DNA of 14,222 bases, taken from contig CAMOQI010000007.1 of NCBI GenBank assembly GCA_946622835.1, positions 1 through 14,222 of the forward strand. The letters run 5' to 3'. This document shows positions 1 through 7,139 of this stretch, one piece after another. Source of the stretch: an uncultured Candidatus Melainabacteria bacterium (GTDB lineage Bacteria; Cyanobacteriota; Vampirovibrionia; Gastranaerophilales; Gastranaerophilaceae). Numbering within the stretch: the stretch's first letter is position 1; every line of letters begins with the position of its first letter. The notes beneath the pieces are model-generated. The model saw only the letters and a program-made list of their open reading frames with translations, made no database searches and was not told the DNA's origin. A program made the position numbers and the translations under genes.

Positions 1-1038
1 GTTAAATTAAAAAAAGAGGGCAGAAATCCTTTACTTGTTGCTTGTGACGTATACCGTCCGGCAGCAATTACACAATTAAAAACATTAGGACAAGAAATAA
101 ATTGTGAAGTATTTTCTGTTGACGGTTCTGTTGATGTTCAAGGAATTGTAGGACAGGCAATTACTTATGCAAAAAACAACGGTTTTAATGTTTTAATCCT
201 TGATACAGCAGGACGTCTTCAAATAGATACCGAGATGATGTCAGAACTGTTAATCATAGACAGGGTTTATCAACCGCATGAAAAACTCCTTGTAATCGAT
301 GCAATGACAGGACAAGAAGCCGTCCACGTTGCAGAAAATTTTGATGCCCAAATCGGATTGACAGGACTTGTGTTAACCAAACTTGATGGTGATTCCAGAG
401 GGGGTGCGGCATTATCTGTCGTTCATTGCACCCAAAAGCCCATTAAACTTACGGGAACAGGTGAAAAACTCAACGCATTGGAAGATTTCTACCCTGAACG
501 TATGGCAACAAGAATTTTGGGAATGGGAGATATTGTTTCACTTGTTGAGCGCGCTCAAGAGGTTTTTGATGAAAAAGAAGCTCTAAAAATGCAAGAAAAA
601 ATGCAAAAAGCCGAATTTTCATATAACGACTTTTTAAATATGCAAAAACAAATGAAAATGTTCGGTTCTATGGACCAAATTCTTGGAATGATTCCGGGAA
701 TGAATATTAAACAAGCAGATAGAGAAAAAATTTCACACGCAGCCGACACGGAATTTAAAAAAATTGAAGTATTTATTCAAAGTATGACCCCTGAAGAACG
801 AGAATTCCATCAACTTATGAATACAAGCCGCAAAAAACGTATAGCTCAAGGCTGCGGCATGGATTTACATACGGTCAATCTATATATAAAACAATTTGAA
901 CAAATGCGCCAAATGATGGGTGGTATGGGTAAACTTCAAAAAATGTTTGGCGGCTTTGGCAAAGGGAATAAACTCAATGAGAAAAAAATGATGGCGAAAG
1001 CCATGAGTATGATGAAAGGCAATCGGCATAAATTTTAA
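1..1038 (+). CDS. ffh: Signal recognition particle GTPase Ffh (5' end cut off by window)
   Basis: The reading frame is open from base 1, so the gene starts upstream of the window; 345 codons are visible out of about 450 usual for Ffh. Ffh binds signal sequences of nascent membrane and secreted proteins as the protein part of the signal recognition particle and delivers ribosomes to FtsY by GTP-dependent docking. The visible part begins after the P-loop. It shows the SRP GTPase motifs DVYRPAA (codons 16-22), DTAGR (68-72) and TKLDGDSRGG (126-135). The methionine-rich M domain follows from about codon 215, with the RNA-binding segment SRKKRIAQGCG (276-286); most family members have GSG where this has GCG. 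The C-terminus is rich in Met, Gly and Lys, as expected for the signal-peptide groove. The gene converges on era with 30 bases between them and no clear hairpin terminator. The ATG at 235 is internal and is not the start. Confidence 0.97.
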   Translation, partial: VKLKKEGRNPLLVACDVYRPAAITQLKTLGQEINCEVFSVDGSVDVQGIVGQAITYAKNNGFNVLILDTAGRLQIDTEMMSELLIIDRVYQPHEKLLVIDAMTGQEAVHVAENFDAQIGLTGLVLTKLDGDSRGGAALSVVHCTQKPIKLTGTGEKLNALEDFYPERMATRILGMGDIVSLVERAQEVFDEKEALKMQEKMQKAEFSYNDFLNMQKQMKMFGSMDQILGMIPGMNIKQADREKISHAADTEFKKIEVFIQSMTPEEREFHQLMNTSRKKRIAQGCGMDLHTVNLYIKQFEQMRQMMGGMGKLQKMFGGFGKGNKLNEKKMMAKAMSMMKGNRHKF

Positions 1039-1068
1039 ATTCTGCAAGGTTACTGTATACCCCTGTAT

Positions 1069-1956
1069 CTACACTTGTTTATATCCGAAATTTTTCAAAA
1101 TATTATCTTTTTTGCGCCAATCTTTTTCGACTTTTACTTCAAGCCCCAAAAATACTTTTTTTTCTGTTATATTTTCTAATTCAATTCGTGCTTCTGTCCC
1201 GATTTTTTTGAGTAAACTCCCGCCTTTTCCAATCAAAATCCCTTTTTGACTTTTTGTTTCACAGTAAATCGTTGCATAGATTTTATCTATATCATCCTGT
1301 TCCAGATATTTATCAACCTTAACGGCAACCGCATGCGGAATTTCATCTGATGTATTCAATAAGATTTTTTCTCTTATAACTTCTTCTGTCACATCGCGCA
1401 TAGTTTCTTCTGTCACAATATCCTCAGGATACAAAATGTCACCTTCGGGCAATTTTTTATAAATATTTTTCAATAATGTATCAATATTACGTCCTGTTTT
1501 AGCACTTACACGCACCAAAGGTAAATTATCCTTGAACAATGTTTTATATGTCAAAAGATTAGTTTCAACTTTTTCTTGTTTTTTTACCAAATCAACTTTA
1601 TTCATAACAACAATAACAGGAATCCCCGTTTGCAATATATTATTTGCAATCCATCTGTCCCCTTTTCCCGCAGGTTCAGAACCGTCAACCAAAAATAATA
1701 TCAGATCGGCATCAGGCACCGCAATCTTTGCCTCATCAAGCAAAAATTCTCCCAATTTATTCAAGGGTTTGTGAACCCCAGGAGTATCTATAAAAACTAT
1801 TTGTCCTTCCGGTTTGGTTAAAATTCCTTTTATTCGCTTTCTCGTCGTTTGGGCTTTATCAGTTGCAATAACAATTTTCTGCCCCAAAATAGTATTCAAA
1901 AGGGTAGATTTCCCGACATTAGGACGTCCTATTATTGTTACAAATCCGCTTTTCAT
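1069..1956 (-). CDS. era: GTPase Era, 16S rRNA / 30S assembly factor
   Basis: Full-length Era (295 residues, normal for the family). Era is a GTP-dependent assembly factor that binds near the 3' end of 16S rRNA during small-subunit maturation. The G domain has G1 GRPNVGKS (residues 10-17), a switch I region around KAQTTRKR (34-41), G3 DTPG (57-60), G4 NKVD (119-122) and G5 SAK (151-153). The C-terminal type II KH domain carries the RNA-binding loop GKGG (243-246) and ends with the family-typical segment around EVKVEKDWRKKDNILKNFGY. The ATG at 1956 gives the expected MKSGFVTIIGRPNVGKS beginning. No Shine-Dalgarno sequence precedes it; instead a TACAAT hexamer lies exactly 6 bases upstream, suggesting a leaderless mRNA. 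It is transcribed towards ffh and away from the AMIN-like gene. Confidence 0.97.
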   Translation of the reverse strand: MKSGFVTIIGRPNVGKSTLLNTILGQKIVIATDKAQTTRKRIKGILTKPEGQIVFIDTPGVHKPLNKLGEFLLDEAKIAVPDADLILFLVDGSEPAGKGDRWIANNILQTGIPVIVVMNKVDLVKKQEKVETNLLTYKTLFKDNLPLVRVSAKTGRNIDTLLKNIYKKLPEGDILYPEDIVTEETMRDVTEEVIREKILLNTSDEIPHAVAVKVDKYLEQDDIDKIYATIYCETKSQKGILIGKGGSLLKKIGTEARIELENITEKKVFLGLEVKVEKDWRKKDNILKNFGYKQV

Positions 1957-1968
1957 AACAAAATTGTA
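1957..1968 (-). promoter_or_regulatory. Candidate leaderless -10 element of era
   Basis: Read on the minus strand, TACAAT (1963-1968) is followed by six bases (TTTGTT) and then the ATG of era. This spacing would put the first transcribed base on the A of the ATG. A competing candidate is TTGCTA (1997-2002), a 16-base spacer and TAAAAT (1975-1980), which would give a leader of about 12 bases. No Shine-Dalgarno sequence is present in either case. Confidence 0.45.
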
Positions 1969-2069
1969 ACATAAATTTTATCATTTTTTAATAAAGTAGC
2001 AAAAAATTTTACTCTCGGTTATTATATATTTAGGAAATTGTGTAGTTTTTAAAATTTAATGGGAAAATA

Positions 2070-4133
2070 ATGAAAAACAGAAAAAATCTTGTATTAACTG
2101 CAATTATAGCAACACTAACCGTTGGACTTAATATTGCAAACGCAAACAGCTTAACACAAATGGATGTAAAAAAATCTTCTGCGGCAGATACCGTTGATGT
2201 TACATTTTACACAACCGACAACAGTTCCAATAATGTTGTCACCCGCAAAGGAAACAACAGATACGTTGTTTTACTTCCGAACGTTTCAAGCAACCCCTCA
2301 GTTACCCCAAGCATCGGCGGATTAAAAGATATTATTACCGATATAAATGTTAAACATATTGACGATGGTATAGGCGGATATACAAAAGTAACTTTTGAAA
2401 CAAGCAAACCTATAAACATCAAAACATACAACAAAAAATCAACTCCTTTAACCCAAGCACAAAAAGATGCAAAAACAATAATTGCACAGAATACAACCCC
2501 TGCATCATCTACAGTGAAACCGCAACCTGCAAAACCGCAAACTGCAGAAAAACCTACAGCAAATACAACTGTAGCAAAACCTGCAACTGCGCAGCCTGCA
2601 GCACAAACACAAAAAACTTCTCAACCAAAGGTTTCAAATATTTCCAAAACAACAGTTCCGGAACCTAAAATAACTTTTGTAGAACCTCAAAAAACTGACA
2701 ATACAAAAGTTAATTCCGCCCCAAAAACAGAACAACCAAAAGTCAAAAATGATTTTGTTGAGGGAAATTACAATCCGAAAATGAGCTTTGATGAAAACGG
2801 AAATCGTAAAATGGACTTAGAACCCAGAGTTTCACATCAAAACGAATCGGCAGTCGAATCAAAAACATCAACAACACCAACCGTTCAGGAAGATAACCCA
2901 AAAACAAACACAACTCCTATACAATCCGAATCAAGCAATTCAGACAAAAGTAAAAATTTATCACCCTTGTTAGCGTTGTTAGGATTGGGTACAATTTTTG
3001 GGCTTGGTGGATTTTTAGCATACATAGCGGCCGGCAAAGCCCACAAAGAAGATTCTTTAACACCTACACTTGCAAAAACCGTAAAAAGCGATATCCCTGT
3101 TATTGTTAAAGAAGAATATGATGAAATTGCAAATAACAAAGAATTAAATTGGCAGGAAAAATATAAAAAATTAACTGAAACAGAGCAACAATATTTGCCT
3201 GATGAAAATCAAAATCAAATAGATTTTGTAACAGATTTGGGAGCAGCTAAAAAGGCAATAATTATGCCGCAAGAACAAGAAGAATCCTCTCAAGAGAATA
3301 TAGCTCAAACAATAAAATCTCATAATGATATAATCAGAGAAAAACTTCAAGCAAAAATTTCTCAGATGGAACATTCTTTAGCCCAAACACCTTCTCAAAT
3401 GTTTCCTGTTGAAATTCCAAAAGGAGTTCAATCCGAAGACAATTCTATTGTTAAATCAATGAAATCCGTAAAATTAAAATCTTTCTCAAAACCTATTGAT
3501 TTAAGACAAACTAACAGAACCCTGATGGAAGATTCCGTATTATCAAATAATAAACTATACAACGAAGGTAAATTTGTTAAATTGAAAAATTCTGCATTAA
3601 GTGTTAACAGAAGAAAATCCGCATCATCTAAATTAAAAAATATGAACAATAAATATTTAACCAACAATGGGGAGATAAATATGAATAATGAACAAGAAAA
3701 CTATCTTACAACATCTTTGAACGAATACTTCTCAATCTTGGATGCTGAAAGCGCAAAACAAACACCGGTAAGCACAATTGATTCCGCATCAAAACCAAAA
3801 CCGGTATCAGATGCAATCTCACGTTCGGGAATCTCAAATCCGATATCAAGAGTTAAAGATTCCATGCCATCACTAAGCGGCGGCTTGGTTGTAAAGTCAG
3901 GATACAATATTGATTCTGAAAAAGGTATTTATCTTGTAAATACTGACGGCGTTTCAGCTCTTGTCGGAAAAGTCAATGACAGCATAACCGTTTTGAAAAA
4001 ATTTAATCATGTTATTGACAAACCTCTCCAAGTCAGAGCACAAAACGACAATGTATATATTGCAAGAGTCGGAAACTTCAAATGTTTAGTTGATGTTTCA
4101 AATGAAAAAATGGGAACATTAATTGAAATCTAA
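2070..4133 (+). CDS. Exported, single-pass membrane protein with N-terminal AMIN-like domain
   Basis: A 687-residue protein that I recognise only in parts. A signal peptide covers residues 1-26 (hydrophobic core, then ANA before NS). Residues about 40-125 resemble an AMIN domain, the beta-rich module that localises envelope proteins such as AmiC and PilQ: alternating strands, VVLLP, then VKHIDDGIGGYTKVTFE. A disordered linker rich in Pro, Ala, Lys, Thr and Gln (about 145-295) leads to a strongly hydrophobic helix at 299-322. The last 365 residues contain a charged, helix-prone region (340-450), a basic Ser/Lys/Asn-rich stretch (about 465-540) and a beta-rich C-terminal domain (about 605-687; SGYNIDSEKGIYLVNTDG, then NVYIARVGNFKCLVDV). 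With a cleaved signal peptide the topology is AMIN outside and C-terminus in the cytoplasm. The ATG has only a weak GGGA at 2061-2064. A strong terminator follows. A role in envelope organisation is inference. Confidence 0.8.
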   Translation: MKNRKNLVLTAIIATLTVGLNIANANSLTQMDVKKSSAADTVDVTFYTTDNSSNNVVTRKGNNRYVVLLPNVSSNPSVTPSIGGLKDIITDINVKHIDDGIGGYTKVTFETSKPINIKTYNKKSTPLTQAQKDAKTIIAQNTTPASSTVKPQPAKPQTAEKPTANTTVAKPATAQPAAQTQKTSQPKVSNISKTTVPEPKITFVEPQKTDNTKVNSAPKTEQPKVKNDFVEGNYNPKMSFDENGNRKMDLEPRVSHQNESAVESKTSTTPTVQEDNPKTNTTPIQSESSNSDKSKNLSPLLALLGLGTIFGLGGFLAYIAAGKAHKEDSLTPTLAKTVKSDIPVIVKEEYDEIANNKELNWQEKYKKLTETEQQYLPDENQNQIDFVTDLGAAKKAIIMPQEQEESSQENIAQTIKSHNDIIREKLQAKISQMEHSLAQTPSQMFPVEIPKGVQSEDNSIVKSMKSVKLKSFSKPIDLRQTNRTLMEDSVLSNNKLYNEGKFVKLKNSALSVNRRKSASSKLKNMNNKYLTNNGEINMNNEQENYLTTSLNEYFSILDAESAKQTPVSTIDSASKPKPVSDAISRSGISNPISRVKDSMPSLSGGLVVKSGYNIDSEKGIYLVNTDGVSALVGKVNDSITVLKKFNHVIDKPLQVRAQNDNVYIARVGNFKCLVDVSNEKMGTLIEI

Positions 4134-4152
4134 TAAAAAAATATTACTTTAC

Positions 4153-4177
4153 GGCGGGATACATTATCCCGCCTTTT
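4153..4177 (+). terminator. Intrinsic terminator after the AMIN-like gene
   Basis: A perfect 9-base stem (GGCGGGATA at 4153-4161 and TATCCCGCC at 4165-4173) encloses a 3-base loop and is followed by TTTT. It is far more GC-rich than its surroundings and lies 19 bases after the stop codon. It ends only 15 bases before the next ATG, so it would fall inside any leader of the downstream gene that starts upstream of it. Confidence 0.9.
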
Positions 4178-4192
4178 AAATTTGAATTAGCT

Positions 4193-5350
4193 ATGAAAAA
4201 AATAATATTTATAATCTGTTTAATAACAATAATAATTACAGGGCTTTTTATATTTTACAAAAAACCGGTTGACTCTAAAACAACCGTTCAATTCGCATCT
4301 TGGGGTTCTGAATCCGAAATCAAAATCCTTAAACCGATTTTGACAGATTTTGAAAAGAAAAATCCCGATATAAGAATTGATTTTATACACATACCTCAAA
4401 ATTATTTTCAAAAAATACACTTGCTTTTTGCCTCAAATACAGCGCCTGACGTTATTTTTATAAACAATCAATATCTGCCTATATACGCACAGGCAGGAGT
4501 GCTGGAGGATTTAACACCCTATAAAAAGATTTTAAAAACTGAAAAGTTCTTTCCAAAATCAATACAATCACTAAGTTGGAACAACAAACTTTATGCAATC
4601 CCTCGGGATATTTCAAATTTAGTCATTTTTTATAATAAAAACCTTTTTGACAAATACAATATTGAATACCCAAAATCAGGATGGGATTTTAAAGATTTTC
4701 TGTCAAAGGCAAACAAATTAACTCAAAGACCGCAAACTTTCGGAATTTCATTTGAAGAAGAGCCGTTATTATATCTTCCGTACTTAATTAGTGAAGGCTT
4801 TGAAGGAATCCCATACTATAACAATGTAAAAAATAACAGCGGATTAAAAAAATATGCACAACTGCGTACAAAATACCACGTTGCACCCACCAAAGAAGAA
4901 ATCGCAAGCATGACATCCGCTCAATTATTTTTGCAAGGCCGCCTAGGAATGTTATTATCAGGCAGATGGCTTGTTCCAAAATTCAGACAAGAAGCTGATT
5001 TTGATTGGGATGTTGTCGAATTCCCGAAAATGAGTGCCGGAAGTATTGTTCCGCTGGATTCTTCCGGTTGGGCAATTTCTAAAGATTCTAAACACAAAGC
5101 ACAAGCCTTAAAACTTATAGAATTTATCTCATCTCAAGAAAGTTCTCAAAAATTTGCCAAAAGCGGGCTTATTGTTCCTGCCGTTATTAACAGCGCAAAT
5201 TCCCAATATTTTCTTGATAACAACAAACCGAAAAATGCCAAAATATTTTTATCTGTCATACAAACATCTCAACCAACAAGCGTTAATGTGGACTATCGCA
5301 AAGTTTTAGACGATTTGAAAAAGAATACTGAATCTCTGTTTAATAATTAA
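4193..5350 (+). CDS. ABC transporter substrate-binding protein, family 1 (sugar-type), membrane-anchored or secreted
   Basis: A 385-residue extracellular solute-binding protein of the MalE/UgpB type, the periplasmic receptor that hands a solute, typically a sugar or glycerol-phosphodiester, to an ABC importer. The N-terminal hydrophobic segment (residues 3-21) has no lipobox: the only Cys (residue 9) is in the middle of the hydrophobic core. The protein is therefore either released after cleavage or held by an uncleaved anchor. Family features are the opening FASWGSESEIKILKPIL followed by FEKKNPDIRIDF, APDVIFINNQYLPIYAQAG, then YAIPRDISNLVIFYNKNLF and GRLGMLLSGRW, and the C-terminal SSGWAISKDSKHKAQALKLI. 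No permease or ATPase gene of an importer lies in the window, so the partner subunits must be elsewhere. No Shine-Dalgarno sequence is evident, and the start lies 15 bases after a strong terminator. The substrate cannot be told from the sequence. Confidence 0.88.
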   Translation: MKKIIFIICLITIIITGLFIFYKKPVDSKTTVQFASWGSESEIKILKPILTDFEKKNPDIRIDFIHIPQNYFQKIHLLFASNTAPDVIFINNQYLPIYAQAGVLEDLTPYKKILKTEKFFPKSIQSLSWNNKLYAIPRDISNLVIFYNKNLFDKYNIEYPKSGWDFKDFLSKANKLTQRPQTFGISFEEEPLLYLPYLISEGFEGIPYYNNVKNNSGLKKYAQLRTKYHVAPTKEEIASMTSAQLFLQGRLGMLLSGRWLVPKFRQEADFDWDVVEFPKMSAGSIVPLDSSGWAISKDSKHKAQALKLIEFISSQESSQKFAKSGLIVPAVINSANSQYFLDNNKPKNAKIFLSVIQTSQPTSVNVDYRKVLDDLKKNTESLFNN

Positions 5351-5351
5351 A

Positions 5352-6029
5352 TCAATCCTTGCTTGCAGGAATCGCTATATACGCAATCAAAACAGTTATT
5401 ACCGCAATTAAACCTATTGTTTTATATTTTATTATTAGAAAAGATACAATAACAGAAATCCCCAGCGCTATGACAGTTCTTTTAATTATTCGCCTTATAT
5501 CTTTTCTGATTTGTTTTTTAAGCATATATTCCTGCGCCATAACTTTTATATTTGACTGCTCTTTTGCTTGAATTTCAGTTATTTCATCAATAATATTACT
5601 CGCTTTCAAATCCTCAACCGCCTCATAATACGTACGGTTAACAAACCTTTCCACCAAAGATAATACCACCCCCTCAGGAGCCTCATCTTTTACGCACGCA
5701 AACATAACTTCCCACATTGCATACCAAATCTTTTGCATAACAATCTTCCAATATTTAACGGGTATGCCGGAACGAAACAAATCAATTTCCTTATGAAAAG
5801 ACCATTCTGCCATAACTTGAATATAAAAACATTGATTCTCAAAATCTATACGATCAAATTCTTTATTATCTTCAATAGACAAAGCCATCTTAACCGAAGC
5901 TTTTCTTATATTCATAATCAAATAATCTTTTTGAAGTTCATTTATATCAGAAGGAAGAACAGGAATCATCTGCTCAATTAATTCTTCAATGTAATTCGAA
6001 TATTTCTTTTTTAATTGCCTTTCTTCCAT
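5352..6029 (-). CDS. Hypothetical protein with C-terminal double membrane helix
   Basis: A 225-residue protein of a family I do not recognise. Residues 1-180 are soluble, charged and largely helix-prone, with aromatic patches (YWKIVMQKIWYAMWEVMF at 93-110). The end carries two hydrophobic helices (about 184-200 and 204-220) joined by a short KYKT turn. This predicts a cytoplasmic domain anchored by a C-terminal hairpin. The Lys/Arg-rich segment before the first helix (KKQIRKDIRRIIKR) fits a cytoplasmic N-terminus by the positive-inside rule. The gene converges on the solute-binding protein gene with one base between the stop codons, and no terminator fits between them. The ATG is preceded by TATAAT exactly 6 bases upstream and no Shine-Dalgarno sequence, as for era and tspO. 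No function is assigned. Confidence 0.75.
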   Translation of the reverse strand: MEERQLKKKYSNYIEELIEQMIPVLPSDINELQKDYLIMNIRKASVKMALSIEDNKEFDRIDFENQCFYIQVMAEWSFHKEIDLFRSGIPVKYWKIVMQKIWYAMWEVMFACVKDEAPEGVVLSLVERFVNRTYYEAVEDLKASNIIDEITEIQAKEQSNIKVMAQEYMLKKQIRKDIRRIIKRTVIALGISVIVSFLIIKYKTIGLIAVITVLIAYIAIPASKD

Positions 6030-6041
6030 ACCAGTATTATA
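6030..6041 (-). promoter_or_regulatory. Candidate leaderless -10 element of the 5352-6029 gene
   Basis: Minus strand: a consensus TATAAT (6036-6041), six bases (ACTGGT), then the ATG. This is the expected distance from a -10 box to the transcript start, so the mRNA would begin at the start codon. No good -35 hexamer stands at the normal spacing; ATGACA lies about 20 bases further upstream. Confidence 0.6.
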
Positions 6042-6161
6042 AGAAAATACTCAATAATATTTGTCATATAGATAGAGTAAATTCTTTATGCCGTTATTTA
6101 TAAAAATATTTTTTAGCAACAAGCATACCCATAAGCAGAATATATTTATTTTAATAAGTTG

Positions 6162-6173
6162 TAAAATATAAGT
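6162..6173 (+). promoter_or_regulatory. Candidate leaderless -10 element of tspO
   Basis: TAAAAT (6162-6167), six bases (ATAAGT), then the ATG at 6174. There is no Shine-Dalgarno sequence. The geometry is the same as at the divergent gene on the other side of this gap. Confidence 0.5.
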
Positions 6174-6557
6174 ATGAACGAATGGTACACCGCTTTAAAT
6201 AAACCGCCACTAACACCGCCTGCTCAATATTTTCCGATTGCTTGGGGAATTTTATATACGCTTATGGCAATATCTTTTTTTATAGTATTGTCAAAGCCTC
6301 ATTCCAAAGATAAATATACTGCAGTATACCTATTTTTAGCTCAGTTAATGTTTAACTTTGTTTGGAGCTACGTTTTCTTTGAAATGAAATCCATAGGTAT
6401 TGCCCTTTTAGATGTAATCATATTATTGATTTTGGTTTCTTTCACCATATTCTATTTTAACAAAATATCAAAATTTGCTGCAATACTAATGATTCCTTAT
6501 CTTTTGCAAGTCATTTTCGCCACATATTTAAATGCAGGAATTATGATACTTAATTAG
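6174..6557 (+). CDS. tspO: TspO/MBR (translocator protein) family membrane protein, short form
   Basis: A 127-residue member of the TspO/peripheral benzodiazepine receptor family, small membrane proteins that bind porphyrins and other hydrophobic ligands and are linked to stress responses in bacteria. Family motifs are EWYTALNKPPLTPP (residues 3-16), WGILYTLMA (24-32), QLMFNFVWSYVFF (57-69) and the C-terminal PYLLQVIFATYLNAGI. Typical members have about 150-160 residues and five transmembrane helices. This one begins directly at the WY..LNKPP loop and shows only four helices, so the first helix appears to be missing. A stop codon (TAA 6162-6164) lies just four codons upstream in frame, so a longer start is not possible. 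The family's usual Trp in the last motif (PYxxW) is Gln here. Promoter and start codon look leaderless. The ligand is unknown. Confidence 0.88.
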   Translation: MNEWYTALNKPPLTPPAQYFPIAWGILYTLMAISFFIVLSKPHSKDKYTAVYLFLAQLMFNFVWSYVFFEMKSIGIALLDVIILLILVSFTIFYFNKISKFAAILMIPYLLQVIFATYLNAGIMILN

Positions 6558-6622
6558 CCTGAAAAATATTAAGAAGCGTAAAAAGATGCTACAAAAATAG
6601 CAAAATTTTAGAATTATAGTTT

Positions 6623-6640
6623 TATAATAAAAAAAAGGGA
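6623..6640 (+). promoter_or_regulatory. Possible -10 box and ribosome binding site of the first small secreted-protein gene
   Basis: TATAAT at 6623-6628 sits 22 bases before the ATG at 6651, and AAGGGA (ending at 6640) gives a plausible Shine-Dalgarno sequence 10 bases before the ATG. No convincing -35 box is visible. Read-through from tspO, which ends 93 bases upstream without a clear terminator, is an alternative source of transcript. Confidence 0.4.
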
Positions 6641-6650
6641 AAAGTGTGTT

Positions 6651-7052
6651 ATGAAAAAGTTTATTTTAATATTAACAGCATTATTTATGTTCGGACTATG
6701 CGCACAATCAATGGAAGTTCATTATATGGGCGGTCGTCCTGCATACATATCAACACCATACGGACGTACAAGCATAAACAATTTTGGTTCAAATGCAGCA
6801 TTTCTCCCGCATAACACAGCAGCTGCCGGAGCAAGAATAAGAGCGCGCGAATTTGCAAAATTAAGAGCACAATCCGGCATGATGAGAGCTCCCAGAAGAT
6901 ACGCAAGACCATACGGACACAGATATAGTAATATGTCATATCCCGTACAAACATCCGTTAACATAACCCCCGTTTCACGTTTCGATAAGAATTACCAAAT
7001 TTCAACAAACAGAAAACCATATACCCGAAACGGAATAACATATTTTGACTAA
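6651..7052 (+). CDS. Small secreted protein, Arg-rich (paralogue 1 of a tandem pair)
   Basis: A 133-residue exported protein with no family I recognise. The signal peptide is MKKFILILTALFMFGLCAQS, with cleavage near residue 20 (Ala-Gln-Ser before MEVHY). The mature part starts VHYMGGRPAYIS and contains the core SINNFGSNAAFLPHNT followed by AGARIRAREFAKLRAQ. It continues into a basic, Arg/Tyr/Pro-rich tail (APRRYARPYGHRY) and ends YTRNGITYFD. The core is shared almost exactly with the next gene, so the two are diverged tandem duplicates. The mature protein is strongly basic and has almost no acidic residues, which would suit binding to an anionic envelope polymer; that is inference. Long open frames on the opposite strand here follow from this composition and are not separate genes. 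Confidence 0.78.
   Translation: MKKFILILTALFMFGLCAQSMEVHYMGGRPAYISTPYGRTSINNFGSNAAFLPHNTAAAGARIRAREFAKLRAQSGMMRAPRRYARPYGHRYSNMSYPVQTSVNITPVSRFDKNYQISTNRKPYTRNGITYFD
6771..6832 (+). repeat. Conserved core repeat, copy 1 (paralogue motif)
   Basis: The DNA encoding the SINNFGSNA and FLP-x-NT core of the first small secreted protein is closely matched by 7275-7336 in the second, including the identical stretch agcataaacaa. Differences are mostly silent or lie in the flanks. This marks a common origin and selection on the motif. Confidence 0.75.
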
Positions 7053-7128
7053 ATCACAATAGTTATGCTTTAATGTTGTTATAAATATTTTGAACAATAT
7101 TAAAATTTTTTTCGTTAACAGGTTAATT

Positions 7129-7133
7129 AGGAG
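7129..7133 (+). promoter_or_regulatory. Shine-Dalgarno site of the second small secreted-protein gene
   Basis: AGGAG lies 6 bases before the ATG at 7140. It is a canonical site that fixes the start codon and contrasts with the leaderless-type starts elsewhere in the window. Confidence 0.75.
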
Positions 7134-7139
7134 TTTAAT

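Noticed and set aside
1039..1068. Possible shared terminator between ffh and era around GTATACCCCTGTAT
   Set aside because: No stable hairpin with a T-run can be drawn in the 30-base gap.
6088..6171. A 27-codon open frame just before tspO, considered as a displaced first helix or a leader peptide
   Set aside because: The product is not a clean hydrophobic helix and has no ribosome binding site. It probably arises by chance in AT-rich sequence.
6573..6599. Weak hairpin AGCGT/ATGCT after tspO as a terminator
   Set aside because: The stem is 5 bases with one G-T pair and no T-run follows.
6685..6964. Two overlapping long open frames on the minus strand, opposite the first small secreted-protein gene
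   Set aside because: They follow from the Arg/Gly/Ala-rich composition of the plus-strand gene, which has a signal peptide, a ribosome binding site and a paralogue. The antisense products show no coherent domain.
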